This document shows, piece by piece, positions 8,656 through 16,377 of a DNA stretch of 64,000 nt (position 1 is its first letter; each line of letters starts with the position of its first letter). Where the stretch lies: positions 4,884,501 through 4,948,500 of the forward strand of contig NZ_CP026363.1 of assembly GCF_004117055.1 (NCBI RefSeq), written 5' to 3'. Under the pieces are notes generated by a model that did no database searches, was not told where the DNA came from, and saw only the letters and a list, made by a program, of their open reading frames with translations. This DNA is from Brevibacillus agri. Its GTDB lineage: Bacteria; Bacillota; Bacilli; Brevibacillales; Brevibacillaceae. Position numbers and translations under genes: made by a program.

Positions 8656-9329
8656 TTTCTCATCACGTAGCCGATCCCGCGAACGGACTGGATGTAGCTG
8701 CGCTCCTCAGGCGCGTCGATTTTGTTGCGCAAATACCGCACGTACACATCGACGACGTTCGTTTCGACGGCAGACTCGTACCCCCACACCGTATCGAGCA
8801 GCACGTCGCGCGGCAGGACGCGGTTAATGTTTTTCATAAACATCACGAGCAGATCGTACTCCCTTTTGGTCAATTCGAGGCTCTGTCCGCCTTTTGCTAC
8901 CGTTCGCGCCTCCAGGTCAACGGTCAGCTCGCGAAAAACAAGCTTGGCCCGCAGCGCGTCGGTCTGCTCCTCCTGCCTGCGAAACACGACACGCATTCGC
9001 GCGAGCAACTCCTCAATCGCAAACGGCTTGGGAATGTAGTCGTCCGCGCCGCTGTCCAAACCCGAGACGCGATCATCCACGCTGTCTCTTGCCGTCAGCA
9101 TGATGATCGGCGTTTTTTTGCGCTCGCGAATCTTGCGGCACACTTCCATCCCGTCCATTTCCGGCAGCATCAAATCAAGCAGGATGAGGTCCCACTCTTC
9201 CTTCAACGCGAGGTCCAGCCCTGTTCTTCCTTCATCGGCAACCGCCACGAAAAACGATTCGTGACGCAGCTCCAGCTCGATGAACCTCGCCATATTTTTT
9301 TCATCTTCAATCAAAAGCACTCGTTTCAT
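8652..9329 (-). CDS. OmpR-family response regulator
   Basis: A 225-residue regulator. Receiver domain: acidic pocket VLLIEDEKN, phospho-acceptor Asp in LILLDLMLPEMDG (about 51), Thr in MLTARD, Lys in YIPKPF. The winged-helix output domain (about 125-223) has LTKREYDLL and VYVRYLRNKID, with the RGIGYVM wing. The start is ATG 9329 behind AAAGGTGAGC. It is cotranscribed with the downstream kinase and divergent from sodC. Confidence 0.92.
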   Translation of the reverse strand: MKRVLLIEDEKNMARFIELELRHESFFVAVADEGRTGLDLALKEEWDLILLDLMLPEMDGMEVCRKIRERKKTPIIMLTARDSVDDRVSGLDSGADDYIPKPFAIEELLARMRVVFRRQEEQTDALRAKLVFRELTVDLEARTVAKGGQSLELTKREYDLLVMFMKNINRVLPRDVLLDTVWGYESAVETNVVDVYVRYLRNKIDAPEERSYIQSVRGIGYVMRK

Positions 9330-9490
9330 CGTTTGCTCACCTTTTGTCCCCGCGGGGGAAGTCCATCTGATTGTAGATGATAATAATTATCAGCGTCAAC
9401 ATTCGCCGCCCATCGAAAAGATGAACCATCCGCCCATTCGCGACATAGGATGAACATCGTAACGATCACGAAAGCGAAGGTGGAGTGTAC

Positions 9491-10015
9491 ATGAACGGAT
9501 ATCCTCCCTATTTTTACGATACGCGCATGATTTCTTCCCACTATGCGCACACCCCGACACAGGCTTATGCCCAGATTCAGGGCGGTCCGCTGGCTCCGAA
9601 CCTGAACGGCTATATCGTCTTCACCGATGTCCCGTACGGAACGGAGGTTTACGTCGAAGTCATCGGCCTGCCTCCTTACAAGCCCGCGACTGGCAATCAG
9701 CAGCCGATTGGCCCTTTTGGCTTTCACCTGCATGAACATGGCGTCTGCACCGTCGGCAATCCGGACGATCCGTTCACCGCAGCCGGCTCCCACTGGAATC
9801 CGACCAACCAGCCGCACGGCAACCACGCTGGCGACTTCCCTGTCCTGTTTTCCAACGACGGCTATGCGCGGATGAGCTTTTTCACCAACCAGTTCAGGGC
9901 GGCAGATGTCGTCGGCAAATCTGTCATCATCCACCAAAGCCCGGACGACTACCGGACACAGCCTGCGGGCAACAGCGGCAAGCGGCTGGCCTGCGGGATT
10001 ATCCAGCCTGCCTAG
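9491..10015 (+). CDS. Cu/Zn superoxide dismutase-like protein, all metal ligands present, no signal peptide
   Basis: A 174-residue Cu/Zn-SOD domain protein. ATG 9491 is preferred over the in-frame GTG 9485 because AAGGTGGAG lies 5 bases before it. By alignment to the known family, copper ligands are present in GFHLHEHG, GSHWNP and IIHQSPDD, zinc ligands in SHW, PHGNHAGD, the disulfide cysteines in HGVC and RLACG, and the active-site Arg in KRLACG. The Bacillus homologue YojM is described as lacking some copper ligands; this one does not. There is no signal peptide or lipobox; the first 35 residues are Tyr/Pro-rich (NGYPPYFYDTRM), reminiscent of coat or surface proteins. Location is therefore uncertain. 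Confidence 0.88.
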   Translation: MNGYPPYFYDTRMISSHYAHTPTQAYAQIQGGPLAPNLNGYIVFTDVPYGTEVYVEVIGLPPYKPATGNQQPIGPFGFHLHEHGVCTVGNPDDPFTAAGSHWNPTNQPHGNHAGDFPVLFSNDGYARMSFFTNQFRAADVVGKSVIIHQSPDDYRTQPAGNSGKRLACGIIQPA

Positions 10016-10113
10016 CGACCGCGCCATTTTTGCTTCCGCTATGCGAATCCATCAGGCGAGAGCAGGACACAGCCGTGCCGTGGACAGCTTCGTACCCTCG
10101 GCTGCCGTGGCAA

Positions 10114-10146
10114 TAAAAAAAGCACAGAGACTCAAGCCCCTGTGCT
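10114..10146 (-). terminator. Intrinsic terminator downstream of mqnD
   Basis: AGCACAG (10121-10127) pairs with CTGTGCT (10140-10146); the minus strand continues TTTTTTTATTG. It can also slow transcripts coming from sodC, though the plus-strand T-run is interrupted. Confidence 0.75.
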
Positions 10147-10231
10147 TCCTTCGTTTTCTTTTGTTATGCGCAAAGACTTGTCACATCGGCAAAAGGCCAG
10201 TCCTTCGCGCGACCGCCATTTCTGTTGCCTG

Positions 10232-11077
10232 TTATCCGCGCAGCAGCGACAAGTCGAATCGAGGGACAAGCCCTTCCTCGGCAGCGCGCCCCAGCAAGGC
10301 GGTGATAGCTGCGTAGCCGTCCTCTCCGAGATTGCGCGTAAATTCGTTTACGTACAGGGCAATGTGTGCCTGGGCAACCTCGAAGGACAGCTCCTGGGCG
10401 TGGCACATGACGTACTCCTGCGAAGCGGTCGGATGAGCCCAGGCGTATTCTACAGACGCGCGCGTCCAGTTCGCCAGCGCTTCGAGATCCATTGATCTTT
10501 TGGCGATGATCGCCCCGAGCGGAATCGGCAGATTGGTGTCTGCTTCCCACCAGTTGCCCAGATCGGTCATGAGGGCCAGTCCGTAGTTTTGATAAGTAAA
10601 ACGCGCTTCGTGAATGACCAGGCCCGCGTCGATTTTGCCGTCGCGCACGGCAGGCATGATTTCGTGGAACGGCATCACGACGATTTCCCCTACACCGCCC
10701 GGGACGTTTTGCGCAGCCCACAAACGGAACAGCAGGTACGCCGTCGAGCGTTCGCTGGGAACGGCCACCCGCTTGCCGGAGAGCCGGGCCGGGTCGTTGG
10801 CGCTTGCGCCTGCATCACCCTGTGTCAGCACGAGCGGCCCGCAGCCTCTGCCCAAAGCCCCGCCGCAAGGGAGCAACGCGTATTTGTCCAGCACCCACGG
10901 CAGTGCCGCATAAGAAATTTTCATCACTTCCGGCCCCTCGGCACGAGTCGCCAGCGTGTTCGTAATATCAATGTCGGCATACATGATGTCCAACTCGGGC
11001 GCACCCGGAATCAGCCCGTGTGCCCAGGCGTGAAACACAAACGTGTCATTTGGACACGGAGAAAACGCAATCTTCAT
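10232..11077 (-). CDS. mqnD: 1,4-dihydroxy-6-naphthoate synthase
   Basis: A 281-residue enzyme that converts cyclic dehypoxanthine futalosine to 1,4-dihydroxy-6-naphthoate in the futalosine route to menaquinone. It has the periplasmic-binding-protein-like fold: IAFSPCPNDTFVFHAW at the N-terminus, the ISYAALPW segment, the GCGPLVL segment and the catalytic His region (FHEIMPAV; LVIHEARFTY) are family hallmarks. Full length. ATG 11077 directly abuts the mqnB stop codon, and its ribosome binding site GGAGG lies inside the end of mqnB, so translation is coupled. Confidence 0.93.
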   Translation of the reverse strand: MKIAFSPCPNDTFVFHAWAHGLIPGAPELDIMYADIDITNTLATRAEGPEVMKISYAALPWVLDKYALLPCGGALGRGCGPLVLTQGDAGASANDPARLSGKRVAVPSERSTAYLLFRLWAAQNVPGGVGEIVVMPFHEIMPAVRDGKIDAGLVIHEARFTYQNYGLALMTDLGNWWEADTNLPIPLGAIIAKRSMDLEALANWTRASVEYAWAHPTASQEYVMCHAQELSFEVAQAHIALYVNEFTRNLGEDGYAAITALLGRAAEEGLVPRFDLSLLRG

Positions 11078-11737
11078 TTACAGCACCTCCCGCAAAACTG
11101 AGCTTCCTTTTCGCAGCGCTTCCAGCGCGTCCTTGATTCGCCACGCCGACTTGTCGCGCGGGCCAATCGCGTTGGAAACCGTCCTGATCTCCAATACAGG
11201 CACGCCAGCCGCATGCGCAGCGACCGCCACACCGTATCCTTCCATGGCTTCCGCGAGCGCTTCCGGCATCCTGTCAGCCAAAGCCTGTGCCGTTTCCGCC
11301 GTTCCCGTCACCGTAGACAGCGTCAGGATCGGTCCGCGACCAACAGGCAAGCCCGCTTTTTGCATGGCGCGCTCCACACGCTCTGCCAGCTCGCCAGCCA
11401 CGGGCACACGCGCCGAGCCAAACCCCAGCTCGTCCACGCTGCAAAAGCCATCCGGCGTCTCCGCTCCCAAATCTGCGCAGACGATCTCACTGGCTACCGC
11501 AATCGAGCCGACCTCTGTCCGGCCGACGAAGCCGCCGCAAATCCCCGCGCAAACCACCAGGTCGTACTGCACCTTTGCCAGCGCCCGCGCCGTACTGGCA
11601 GCGGCCGAAGCTGGCCCCACGCCTCCGACGGCCACCGTGAACCGTGCGTCCTCACCCAGCCCTTGCATGACCGCATCCCGCTCTGCCGCTACCGACGTCA
11701 CGACGAGAATGCGCTGCTTTTTTTGCTCATCAAGCAT
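11078..11737 (-). CDS. mqnB: Futalosine hydrolase
   Basis: A 219-residue nucleosidase of the purine nucleoside phosphorylase fold that removes hypoxanthine from futalosine in menaquinone synthesis. ATG 11737 (MLDEQKKQRILVVTSVAAERDA) is chosen because GGAGGG lies upstream and the family begins with this strand; an upstream in-frame extension lacks a binding site. Key segments: VAVGGVGPASAA, VCAGICGGF, and the acidic EAMEGYGVA around the ribose-binding Glu. With mqnD it forms a two-gene operon; mqnA and mqnC are not in the window. Confidence 0.92.
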   Translation of the reverse strand: MLDEQKKQRILVVTSVAAERDAVMQGLGEDARFTVAVGGVGPASAAASTARALAKVQYDLVVCAGICGGFVGRTEVGSIAVASEIVCADLGAETPDGFCSVDELGFGSARVPVAGELAERVERAMQKAGLPVGRGPILTLSTVTGTAETAQALADRMPEALAEAMEGYGVAVAAHAAGVPVLEIRTVSNAIGPRDKSAWRIKDALEALRKGSSVLREVL

Positions 11738-11940
11738 TTCCAGCCTGCCCTCCTTCCTCTGCTTCCCTTCTTTATTTCGTACAGCTTTCTTGAAAAAACA
11801 TTTCCTCCTCCACGTTATCGCTACTTGTCCTTCGTGTAAAGAGTTTGGGGTGTTTGACAGACAAATGCGCCGCTGCTGTCGCCAAAACGCATCCGTCTGC
11901 TGGAAAAGGATTAACAACGATTCTTCAATAAAATATATTT

Positions 11941-11957
11941 AGTTACGAAAAGTAATT
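11941..11957. promoter_or_regulatory. Putative HxlR-type operator upstream of the nitroreductase remnant
   Basis: AGTTACGAAAAGTAATT is an inverted repeat (AGTTAC-N5-GTAATT, one mismatch) of the type bound by HxlR/MarR-like redox regulators that often control nitroreductase genes. It lies 65 bases before the nitroreductase start, in an AT-rich stretch. No regulator of this family is encoded nearby. Confidence 0.4.
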
Positions 11958-12021
11958 ATATTACATTGAATAAGTTTTGCATTTTCCATGCATCTGTTAA
12001 AGAAAAAAAGCCATTGGAGGT

Positions 12022-12390
12022 ATGAATCTGAGTAAAGATTTTTTCACAGCCGTAAAAGACAGACGCACCTATTACGGAATCAGCAAGGAAGCTGTTGTCT
12101 CTGACGAGCGTATTCGCGAGCTTGTCGAAGAAGCCGTCAAGCATACGCCTTCCTCCTTCAACTCGCAAAGCGCCCGCGTCGTTGTGCTTCTGGGCGAACA
12201 CCACGACATGCTGTGGAGCATCACCAAGGAAACGCTACGCAAAATCGTGCCAGCCGAAAGCTTCGGACCGACAGAAGAAAAAATGAACGCGTTCGGCAAG
12301 CCAACCGCACAGCCTGGCGAAAAACAGTTCCAGCCCATCGCGGAACGAGTGAAGTTTTTCTCCTTATCGCTAGGTAAATTCCCCCATTAA
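12022..12390 (+). pseudogene. Nitroreductase-family protein, truncated after about 90 residues
   Basis: The first 90 residues (KDFFTAVKDRRTYYGISKEA, VKHTPSSFNSQSARVVVLLG, LRKIVPAESFGPTEEKMNAF) closely follow small NAD(P)H:FMN oxidoreductases of the YdgI type, which are about 200 residues long. After NAFG the sequence stops resembling the family and ends within 31 residues (KPTAQPGEKQFQPIAERV and so on). The FMN-contacting C-terminal half is lost, so it should be inactive. ATG 12022 has a good GGAGG site, so the fragment could still be translated. A deletion joining unrelated sequence at about 12,293 is the likely cause. Confidence 0.75.
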
Positions 12391-12527
12391 TAAGGCGGCG
12401 CGCGAGACATCCAGTCTTTTCGCCGTCTTTCCTTGTTTTTTTGCTGCACGGATCTGAAAGTAACTGATTGATTTCCGCTCCTGTCTGTGGTAGTATTAAT
12501 TTAAACAAAAGAAGTTTCAAATGAGTG

Positions 12528-12582
12528 TTCACATATTGTAAAGGGTTTACAGTTATGTTTGAACCTTTCACAATGTGTGAAT
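12528..12582 (+). promoter_or_regulatory. 5' leader hairpin of the cold-shock gene
   Basis: TTCACATATTGTAAAGG (12528-12544) pairs imperfectly with CCTTTCACAATGTGTGAA (12564-12581), giving a long hairpin about 60 bases before the cold-shock protein start. A likely promoter -10 (TATTAAT, about 12494) puts this in a 5' leader of about 140 bases, as is usual for csp genes, whose leaders change fold with temperature. The thermosensing role is inference. Confidence 0.45.
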
Positions 12583-12642
12583 TTTATTTTATCCACAAAT
12601 AAAAGTTGCATATTCATTTTAACTTTGTTGGAGGTAACACCC

Positions 12643-12843
12643 ATGCAAACAGGTACAGTAAAATGGTTCAACGCTGAAAAAGGTTATGGTTTCATCGCAG
12701 TTGAAGGCGGAAACGACGTATTCGTTCACTTCAGCGCAATCACTGGCGAAGGCTTCAAAACTCTTGAAGAAGGCCAACGCGTTGAATTCAACGTGGTAGA
12801 AGGCAACCGCGGACCACAAGCTGAGAACGTAGTAAAACTGTAA
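12643..12843 (+). CDS. Cold-shock protein (CspA/CspB family)
   Basis: A 66-residue single cold-shock domain that binds single-stranded RNA/DNA as a chaperone. RNP1 is KGYGFIAV and RNP2 is VFVHFSAI, both intact; full family length. ATG 12643 follows GGAGGTAACACCC. Codon use is typical of a highly expressed gene. A long structured leader precedes it and a terminator follows 12 bases after the stop. Confidence 0.95.
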   Translation: MQTGTVKWFNAEKGYGFIAVEGGNDVFVHFSAITGEGFKTLEEGQRVEFNVVEGNRGPQAENVVKL

Positions 12844-12852
12844 TTGGCTCAC

Positions 12853-12889
12853 AAAGCTGCCCTTGCTTGATAGCAGGGCGGCTTTTTTT
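12853..12889 (+). terminator. Intrinsic terminator of the cold-shock gene
   Basis: GCTGCCCTTGC pairs with GCAGGGCGGC (one bulged base) and is followed by seven T. Confidence 0.85.
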
Positions 12890-12965
12890 CGCTCTTTTTC
12901 AACCTGCGCGGCCGCTTTTTGTCGGTCACCCGCCATAAAATTCGGACTTTGTTCCTAAAGAGCTG

Positions 12966-12994
12966 TTGACAACAGACAAAGCTCCCCATATAAT
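12966..12994 (+). promoter_or_regulatory. Consensus sigma-A promoter of the eutH transcript
   Basis: TTGACA (12966-12971), 17 bases, TATAAT (12989-12994): a perfect vegetative promoter. A second TATAAT-like element follows at 13000-13005. It lies 250 bases upstream of eutH, so transcription is expected to be constitutive, leaving control to the leader. Confidence 0.8.
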
Positions 12995-13012
12995 CACGGT
13001 ATAATGCAGCGA

Positions 13013-13218
13013 AAAGCAATGGCGCTTTCCAGCATGAAGTTTTCAAAATTTACACAATGATACAAGCTGAGACATCATTCCTTCGCTTATTTTTTAGTCT
13101 CGTTTGAAAGCGGTTCCAGATGATTTATCAATCTTCAAGCTGTTTAAACAAGTCCATACGAAAATAAGCAAAGGCGCTTAGGGCAAATCCCCGGTTTTCA
13201 GGGATCCTAAGCGCTTTT
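13013..13218 (+). promoter_or_regulatory. eutH leader with two ANTAR-type hexaloop hairpins and a terminator
   Basis: Hairpin P1 is AAAGC-AATGGC-GCTTT (13013-13028) and hairpin P2 is TAAGC-AAAGGC-GCTTA (13165-13180). Both have six-base loops with A at position 1 and G at position 4, the pattern recognised by ANTAR antiterminators such as EutV. P2 shares its 3' arm with an intrinsic terminator: GCGCTTAGG (13174-13182) pairs with CCTAAGCGC (13206-13214), followed by TTTTATTGTTT. Binding to P2 would therefore prevent the terminator. In addition GCTTATTTT (13085-13093) is complementary to AAAATAAGC (13161-13169) and could block P2. The spacing between P1 and P2 is about 140 bases, longer than usual. 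Confidence 0.7.
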
Positions 13219-13252
13219 ATTGTTTACATCTTTCAAAAAGGTGGGGTTGTCC

Positions 13253-14533
13253 ATGGAGCACATTGGAAGTGTCATTATTTACATCATCATGCTATGCGCA
13301 GTCATCGGTGCTGTCGCCGCAATCCGCAACAGCGATGAAGGGCTTGGCAAGGAGTTCATGGAAGGAATTCACTCAACCGGTTACATCTTCGTTCCCGCAG
13401 CCGGGATCATGGCCTCCCTCCCTTACATCTCGTGGTTTGTGGAAAAAGCGGTGTCGCCGATTTTCCACAAAATCGGCGCCGACCCTGCCCTCGCGGCAAC
13501 AGCCATTTTGGCTTCCGACATGGGTGGCTACCAGTTGGCGAACATCTTGAAAAGCTCGACAGAAGGCTGGGTAATGGCTATGGTCGTCGGTCTGATGGCT
13601 GGTGCGACGATCGTTTTCTCCATTCCAATGGGGCTGGCCATGCTCGACAAGCGCGACCACAAATACATGGCGCTTGGCGTCATGTCCGGGATTTTGACTG
13701 TTCCGATCGGCGCTTTCATCACCAGTGCCATTCTCTCTCTGTCAAACGCGCAAGTTCGTGCTGAAATCTCTACAAACGCTGACTCCACGTATGCGTTTGC
13801 CATCGGAATCGGCCAGGTGCTTTTGAACTTGTCCCCTATCCTGATTTTTGTTGTGGCGATTGCCGCAGGTCTGCGCTTCATGCCTGACCTGATGATTCGC
13901 GGATTCATGATCTTTGGTAAAACAATGGACGCTGGCATCAAACTCGTTCTCGTGTTTTCGATCGTGGAATACTTTACAGGCATTTTCTCTACCGTATTCG
14001 GCTCTTGGGGATTCGATCCGATCATCGCCGACCCGAAAGATCAATACCGCGCGCTGGAAACAGCCGGTTACATCGGAATCATGCTCTGCGGTGCGTTCCC
14101 GATGGTGTACTTGCTGCGCAAATACGCGGCGAAGCCACTGGAAGCGCTGGGCAACAAGCTGGGCCTCAGTCCTACAGGCAGTGCGGGGCTGCTGGCAACT
14201 GTCGCCAACATTTTGGCCATGTTCCGCCTCGTGCGCTCCATGCCGCCAAAAGACAAAGTCATCAACATCTCCTTCGCGGTATGTGCGGCGTTCTTGCTGG
14301 GCGACCACTTGTCCTTCTCCGCGAACTTCCAGCCTAACATCATCTTGCCGGTGATGCTCGGCAAGCTCGGTGCAGGTGTGATCGCCATCGCGCTCGCCTA
14401 CTGGCTCTCTGTGCCAAAAGCGCTGGAGCTGGAGAAACAAGACCGCGAAGCTGGCATCATCGGTCCTGACGAATACATGGACGGACACGGCGAGCAAAAA
14501 GCTTCTACTGAAGTAGCGGCTACCAAAGAGTAA
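13253..14533 (+). CDS. eutH: Ethanolamine permease EutH
   Basis: A 426-residue integral membrane protein with about 10-11 predicted helices that admits ethanolamine. ATG 13253 (MEHIGSVIIYIIMLCAVIGA) follows AAAGGTGG. Family features include the early NSDEGLGKEFMEG segment, ASDMGGYQLA, and GDHLSFSANFQPN near the C-terminus. No other eut genes (ammonia lyase, microcompartment, EutVW) are in the window, so it stands alone. The upstream leader suggests control by transcription antitermination by an ANTAR protein encoded elsewhere. A terminator follows 30 bases after the stop. Confidence 0.88.
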   Translation: MEHIGSVIIYIIMLCAVIGAVAAIRNSDEGLGKEFMEGIHSTGYIFVPAAGIMASLPYISWFVEKAVSPIFHKIGADPALAATAILASDMGGYQLANILKSSTEGWVMAMVVGLMAGATIVFSIPMGLAMLDKRDHKYMALGVMSGILTVPIGAFITSAILSLSNAQVRAEISTNADSTYAFAIGIGQVLLNLSPILIFVVAIAAGLRFMPDLMIRGFMIFGKTMDAGIKLVLVFSIVEYFTGIFSTVFGSWGFDPIIADPKDQYRALETAGYIGIMLCGAFPMVYLLRKYAAKPLEALGNKLGLSPTGSAGLLATVANILAMFRLVRSMPPKDKVINISFAVCAAFLLGDHLSFSANFQPNIILPVMLGKLGAGVIAIALAYWLSVPKALELEKQDREAGIIGPDEYMDGHGEQKASTEVAATKE

Positions 14534-14563
14534 GACAAAGTCACGCTTTTCCGCATAACAAAA

Positions 14564-14590
14564 AGGCTGTCCCTGGAGACAGCTTTTTTC
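14564..14590 (+). terminator. Intrinsic terminator of eutH
   Basis: AGGCTGTC pairs with GACAGCTT, loop CCTGGA, followed by T6. Confidence 0.85.
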
Positions 14591-14665
14591 TTTTGCCCTT
14601 TTGCCATGCCGTAATGAAAGCAACACGTCTCAAAACGTCCTGCTGTACATAATCTGTAATGTATT

Positions 14666-15175
14666 TTGCAAAACCACCAAGGAGGTAATTCCCGGATTTT
14701 TCACGATCAGGTTCACCCCTATCCGCTGGCCGCCTTTTCCCGGCCGTCCCGCATCGCGTTCTACGCCTCCCGCCGCTTCCTCGGCAACAGCTCCCTGCAC
14801 CAGCACAGCGCAGACTACCACAAGCACTACAAGGACGAATTTGACTGTATCGAAGCAGAAGCCGCTGCCGTCGATGAGCTTATCCGTGCCGACGAGCGCG
14901 TCGACTTTGTCAAAATCGACATTGAAGGCGGCGAGTATCAGGCTTTTCTCGGCATGGAAAGAATCATCGCGAAGCAGGCGAAAACCGTCGTTTTTGAACT
15001 GAACCGCCATATGCTCCAGGCGGATTGGGAGCCGTTTACCCAGCTTTTGCACGACTATCGGCAGACGTTTGCCAAGCGCTTTTTCGTCCTCGATGCAACA
15101 GGGGCCACCGTCGAGATCGACCTCGACATCGTGCTTGCTACCGGGGAGTGCCCGTATCTGGTCATGTCAGACTGA
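14666..15175 (+). pseudogene. FkbM-family methyltransferase, N-terminally truncated
   Basis: The frame from about 14,730 to 15,175 (SRIAFYASRRFLGNSSLHQH; ERVDFVKIDIEGGEYQAF; KTVVFELNRHMLQADWEPF) matches the C-terminal half of FkbM-type SAM methyltransferases, including the VDFVKIDIEGGE strand. The N-terminal SAM-binding motif I (G-A-N-x-G) is absent. An AAGGAGG site at about 14,680 has no matching ATG or GTG downstream in this frame; only TTG 14,666 before it. A 5' deletion is the simplest explanation, and activity is unlikely. Confidence 0.65.
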
Positions 15176-15424
15176 TCTGCCAGACGCCAAATTTTGGCGC
15201 GCAGCACAAAATCGTCCTCGCCTGCTTTCGGCGCCGCTTTCCAGACTAGACTGGCGAGCGCTTGCGTCCAGGCCATCCCGTGCAAGCTGCGTGCCTTCTC
15301 CCATATTTCATTATCCATATCAGATTTTGCTATTTTTTTCGTATAATGTGCAATTGAGCAGTAGTCAATCAAAAATGAATGTTATAATAAGAGAGTAGAA
15401 AATTTCACAATGGGGAGAGAAACG

Positions 15425-16306
15425 ATGGAACAACAAAATGCAATTTCGACTCATCAAAAATTACCCATTGGAAAGTTGCTGAAGAGAATCTTCTTTATTC
15501 TCGTCGGTGCTTCCCTTGTATCGGTAGCTTTGGAGATTTTCCTCGTGCCGAACAAGATCATCGACGGAGGAATTGTAGGTATCTCCATCATTGCCTCGCA
15601 TCTCACTTCTCTTTCTCTTGGCATTTTCCTGTTCTTGCTTAATCTGCCTTTTCTCATAATCGGATATAAGCAAATCGGAAAGACGTTCGCTATTTCCACG
15701 CTGTTTGGGGTCAGTGTCATGTCCGTGGGTACGATGCTGTTGCACGAAGTCCCTGGCTTGACGGATGATCCGCTGTTGGCAGCCGTGTTTGGCGGCATTA
15801 TTTTGGGAATTGGCGTAGGGCTCGTCCTGCGTTACGGCGGCTCTCTGGATGGTACGGAAATCATTGCGGTACTGTTTAACAAAAAGTCTCCGTTCTCCGT
15901 TGGTGAGATCGTCATGTTTATCAACCTATTCATTTTGAGCAGTGCCGGATTCGTATTCGGTTGGGATCGCGCGATGTACTCGCTGATCGCCTATTACATT
16001 GCTTTCAAAATGATCGATCTGACCATCGAAGGCTTCCAGGAATCCAAGTCGGTCTGGATTATTAGCGACAATCACAAGGCATTGGGAGACGCCATCGTTG
16101 CCCGTCTGGGACGCGGTGTCACCTATTTGAAAGGTGAGGGTGGCTACACCGGCGATGACAAGAAAGTCATTTTCTGCATCATCACCCGTCTGGAAGAGGC
16201 CAAGCTGAAGCTGATCGTGGAAGAAATCGACCCGAGTGCCTTCCTCGCAGTCGGCAACATCCACGACGTGCGCGGCGGACAATTCAAGAAAAACGCCATT
16301 CACTAG
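15425..16306 (+). CDS. YitT-family membrane protein (DUF161 + DUF2179)
   Basis: A 293-residue protein with five to six membrane helices in the first 200 residues and a soluble C-terminal DUF2179 domain (GVTYLKGEGGYTGDDKKVIF to the end). ATG 15425 follows GGGGAGAG. The KIIDGGIVGISII and YGGSLDGTEIIAV segments are hallmarks of the family. The family is common in Bacilli as paralogues of unknown function; DUF2179 resembles small-molecule binding domains. It appears monocistronic, ending in a bidirectional terminator. Confidence 0.88.
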   Translation: MEQQNAISTHQKLPIGKLLKRIFFILVGASLVSVALEIFLVPNKIIDGGIVGISIIASHLTSLSLGIFLFLLNLPFLIIGYKQIGKTFAISTLFGVSVMSVGTMLLHEVPGLTDDPLLAAVFGGIILGIGVGLVLRYGGSLDGTEIIAVLFNKKSPFSVGEIVMFINLFILSSAGFVFGWDRAMYSLIAYYIAFKMIDLTIEGFQESKSVWIISDNHKALGDAIVARLGRGVTYLKGEGGYTGDDKKVIFCIITRLEEAKLKLIVEEIDPSAFLAVGNIHDVRGGQFKKNAIH

Positions 16307-16312
16307 GCAAAT

Positions 16313-16351
16313 AAAAAAGGTGTCGTCTGCACGGGCAGCGGCACCTTTTTT
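16313..16351. terminator. Bidirectional terminator between yitT-like gene and kinase gene
   Basis: AAAAGGTGTCG pairs with CGGCACCTTTT around the loop TCTGCACGGGCAG; A and T runs flank both sides. Confidence 0.85.
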
Positions 16352-16377
16352 GTATTCGCGCTCCGACTTAGAACAGC

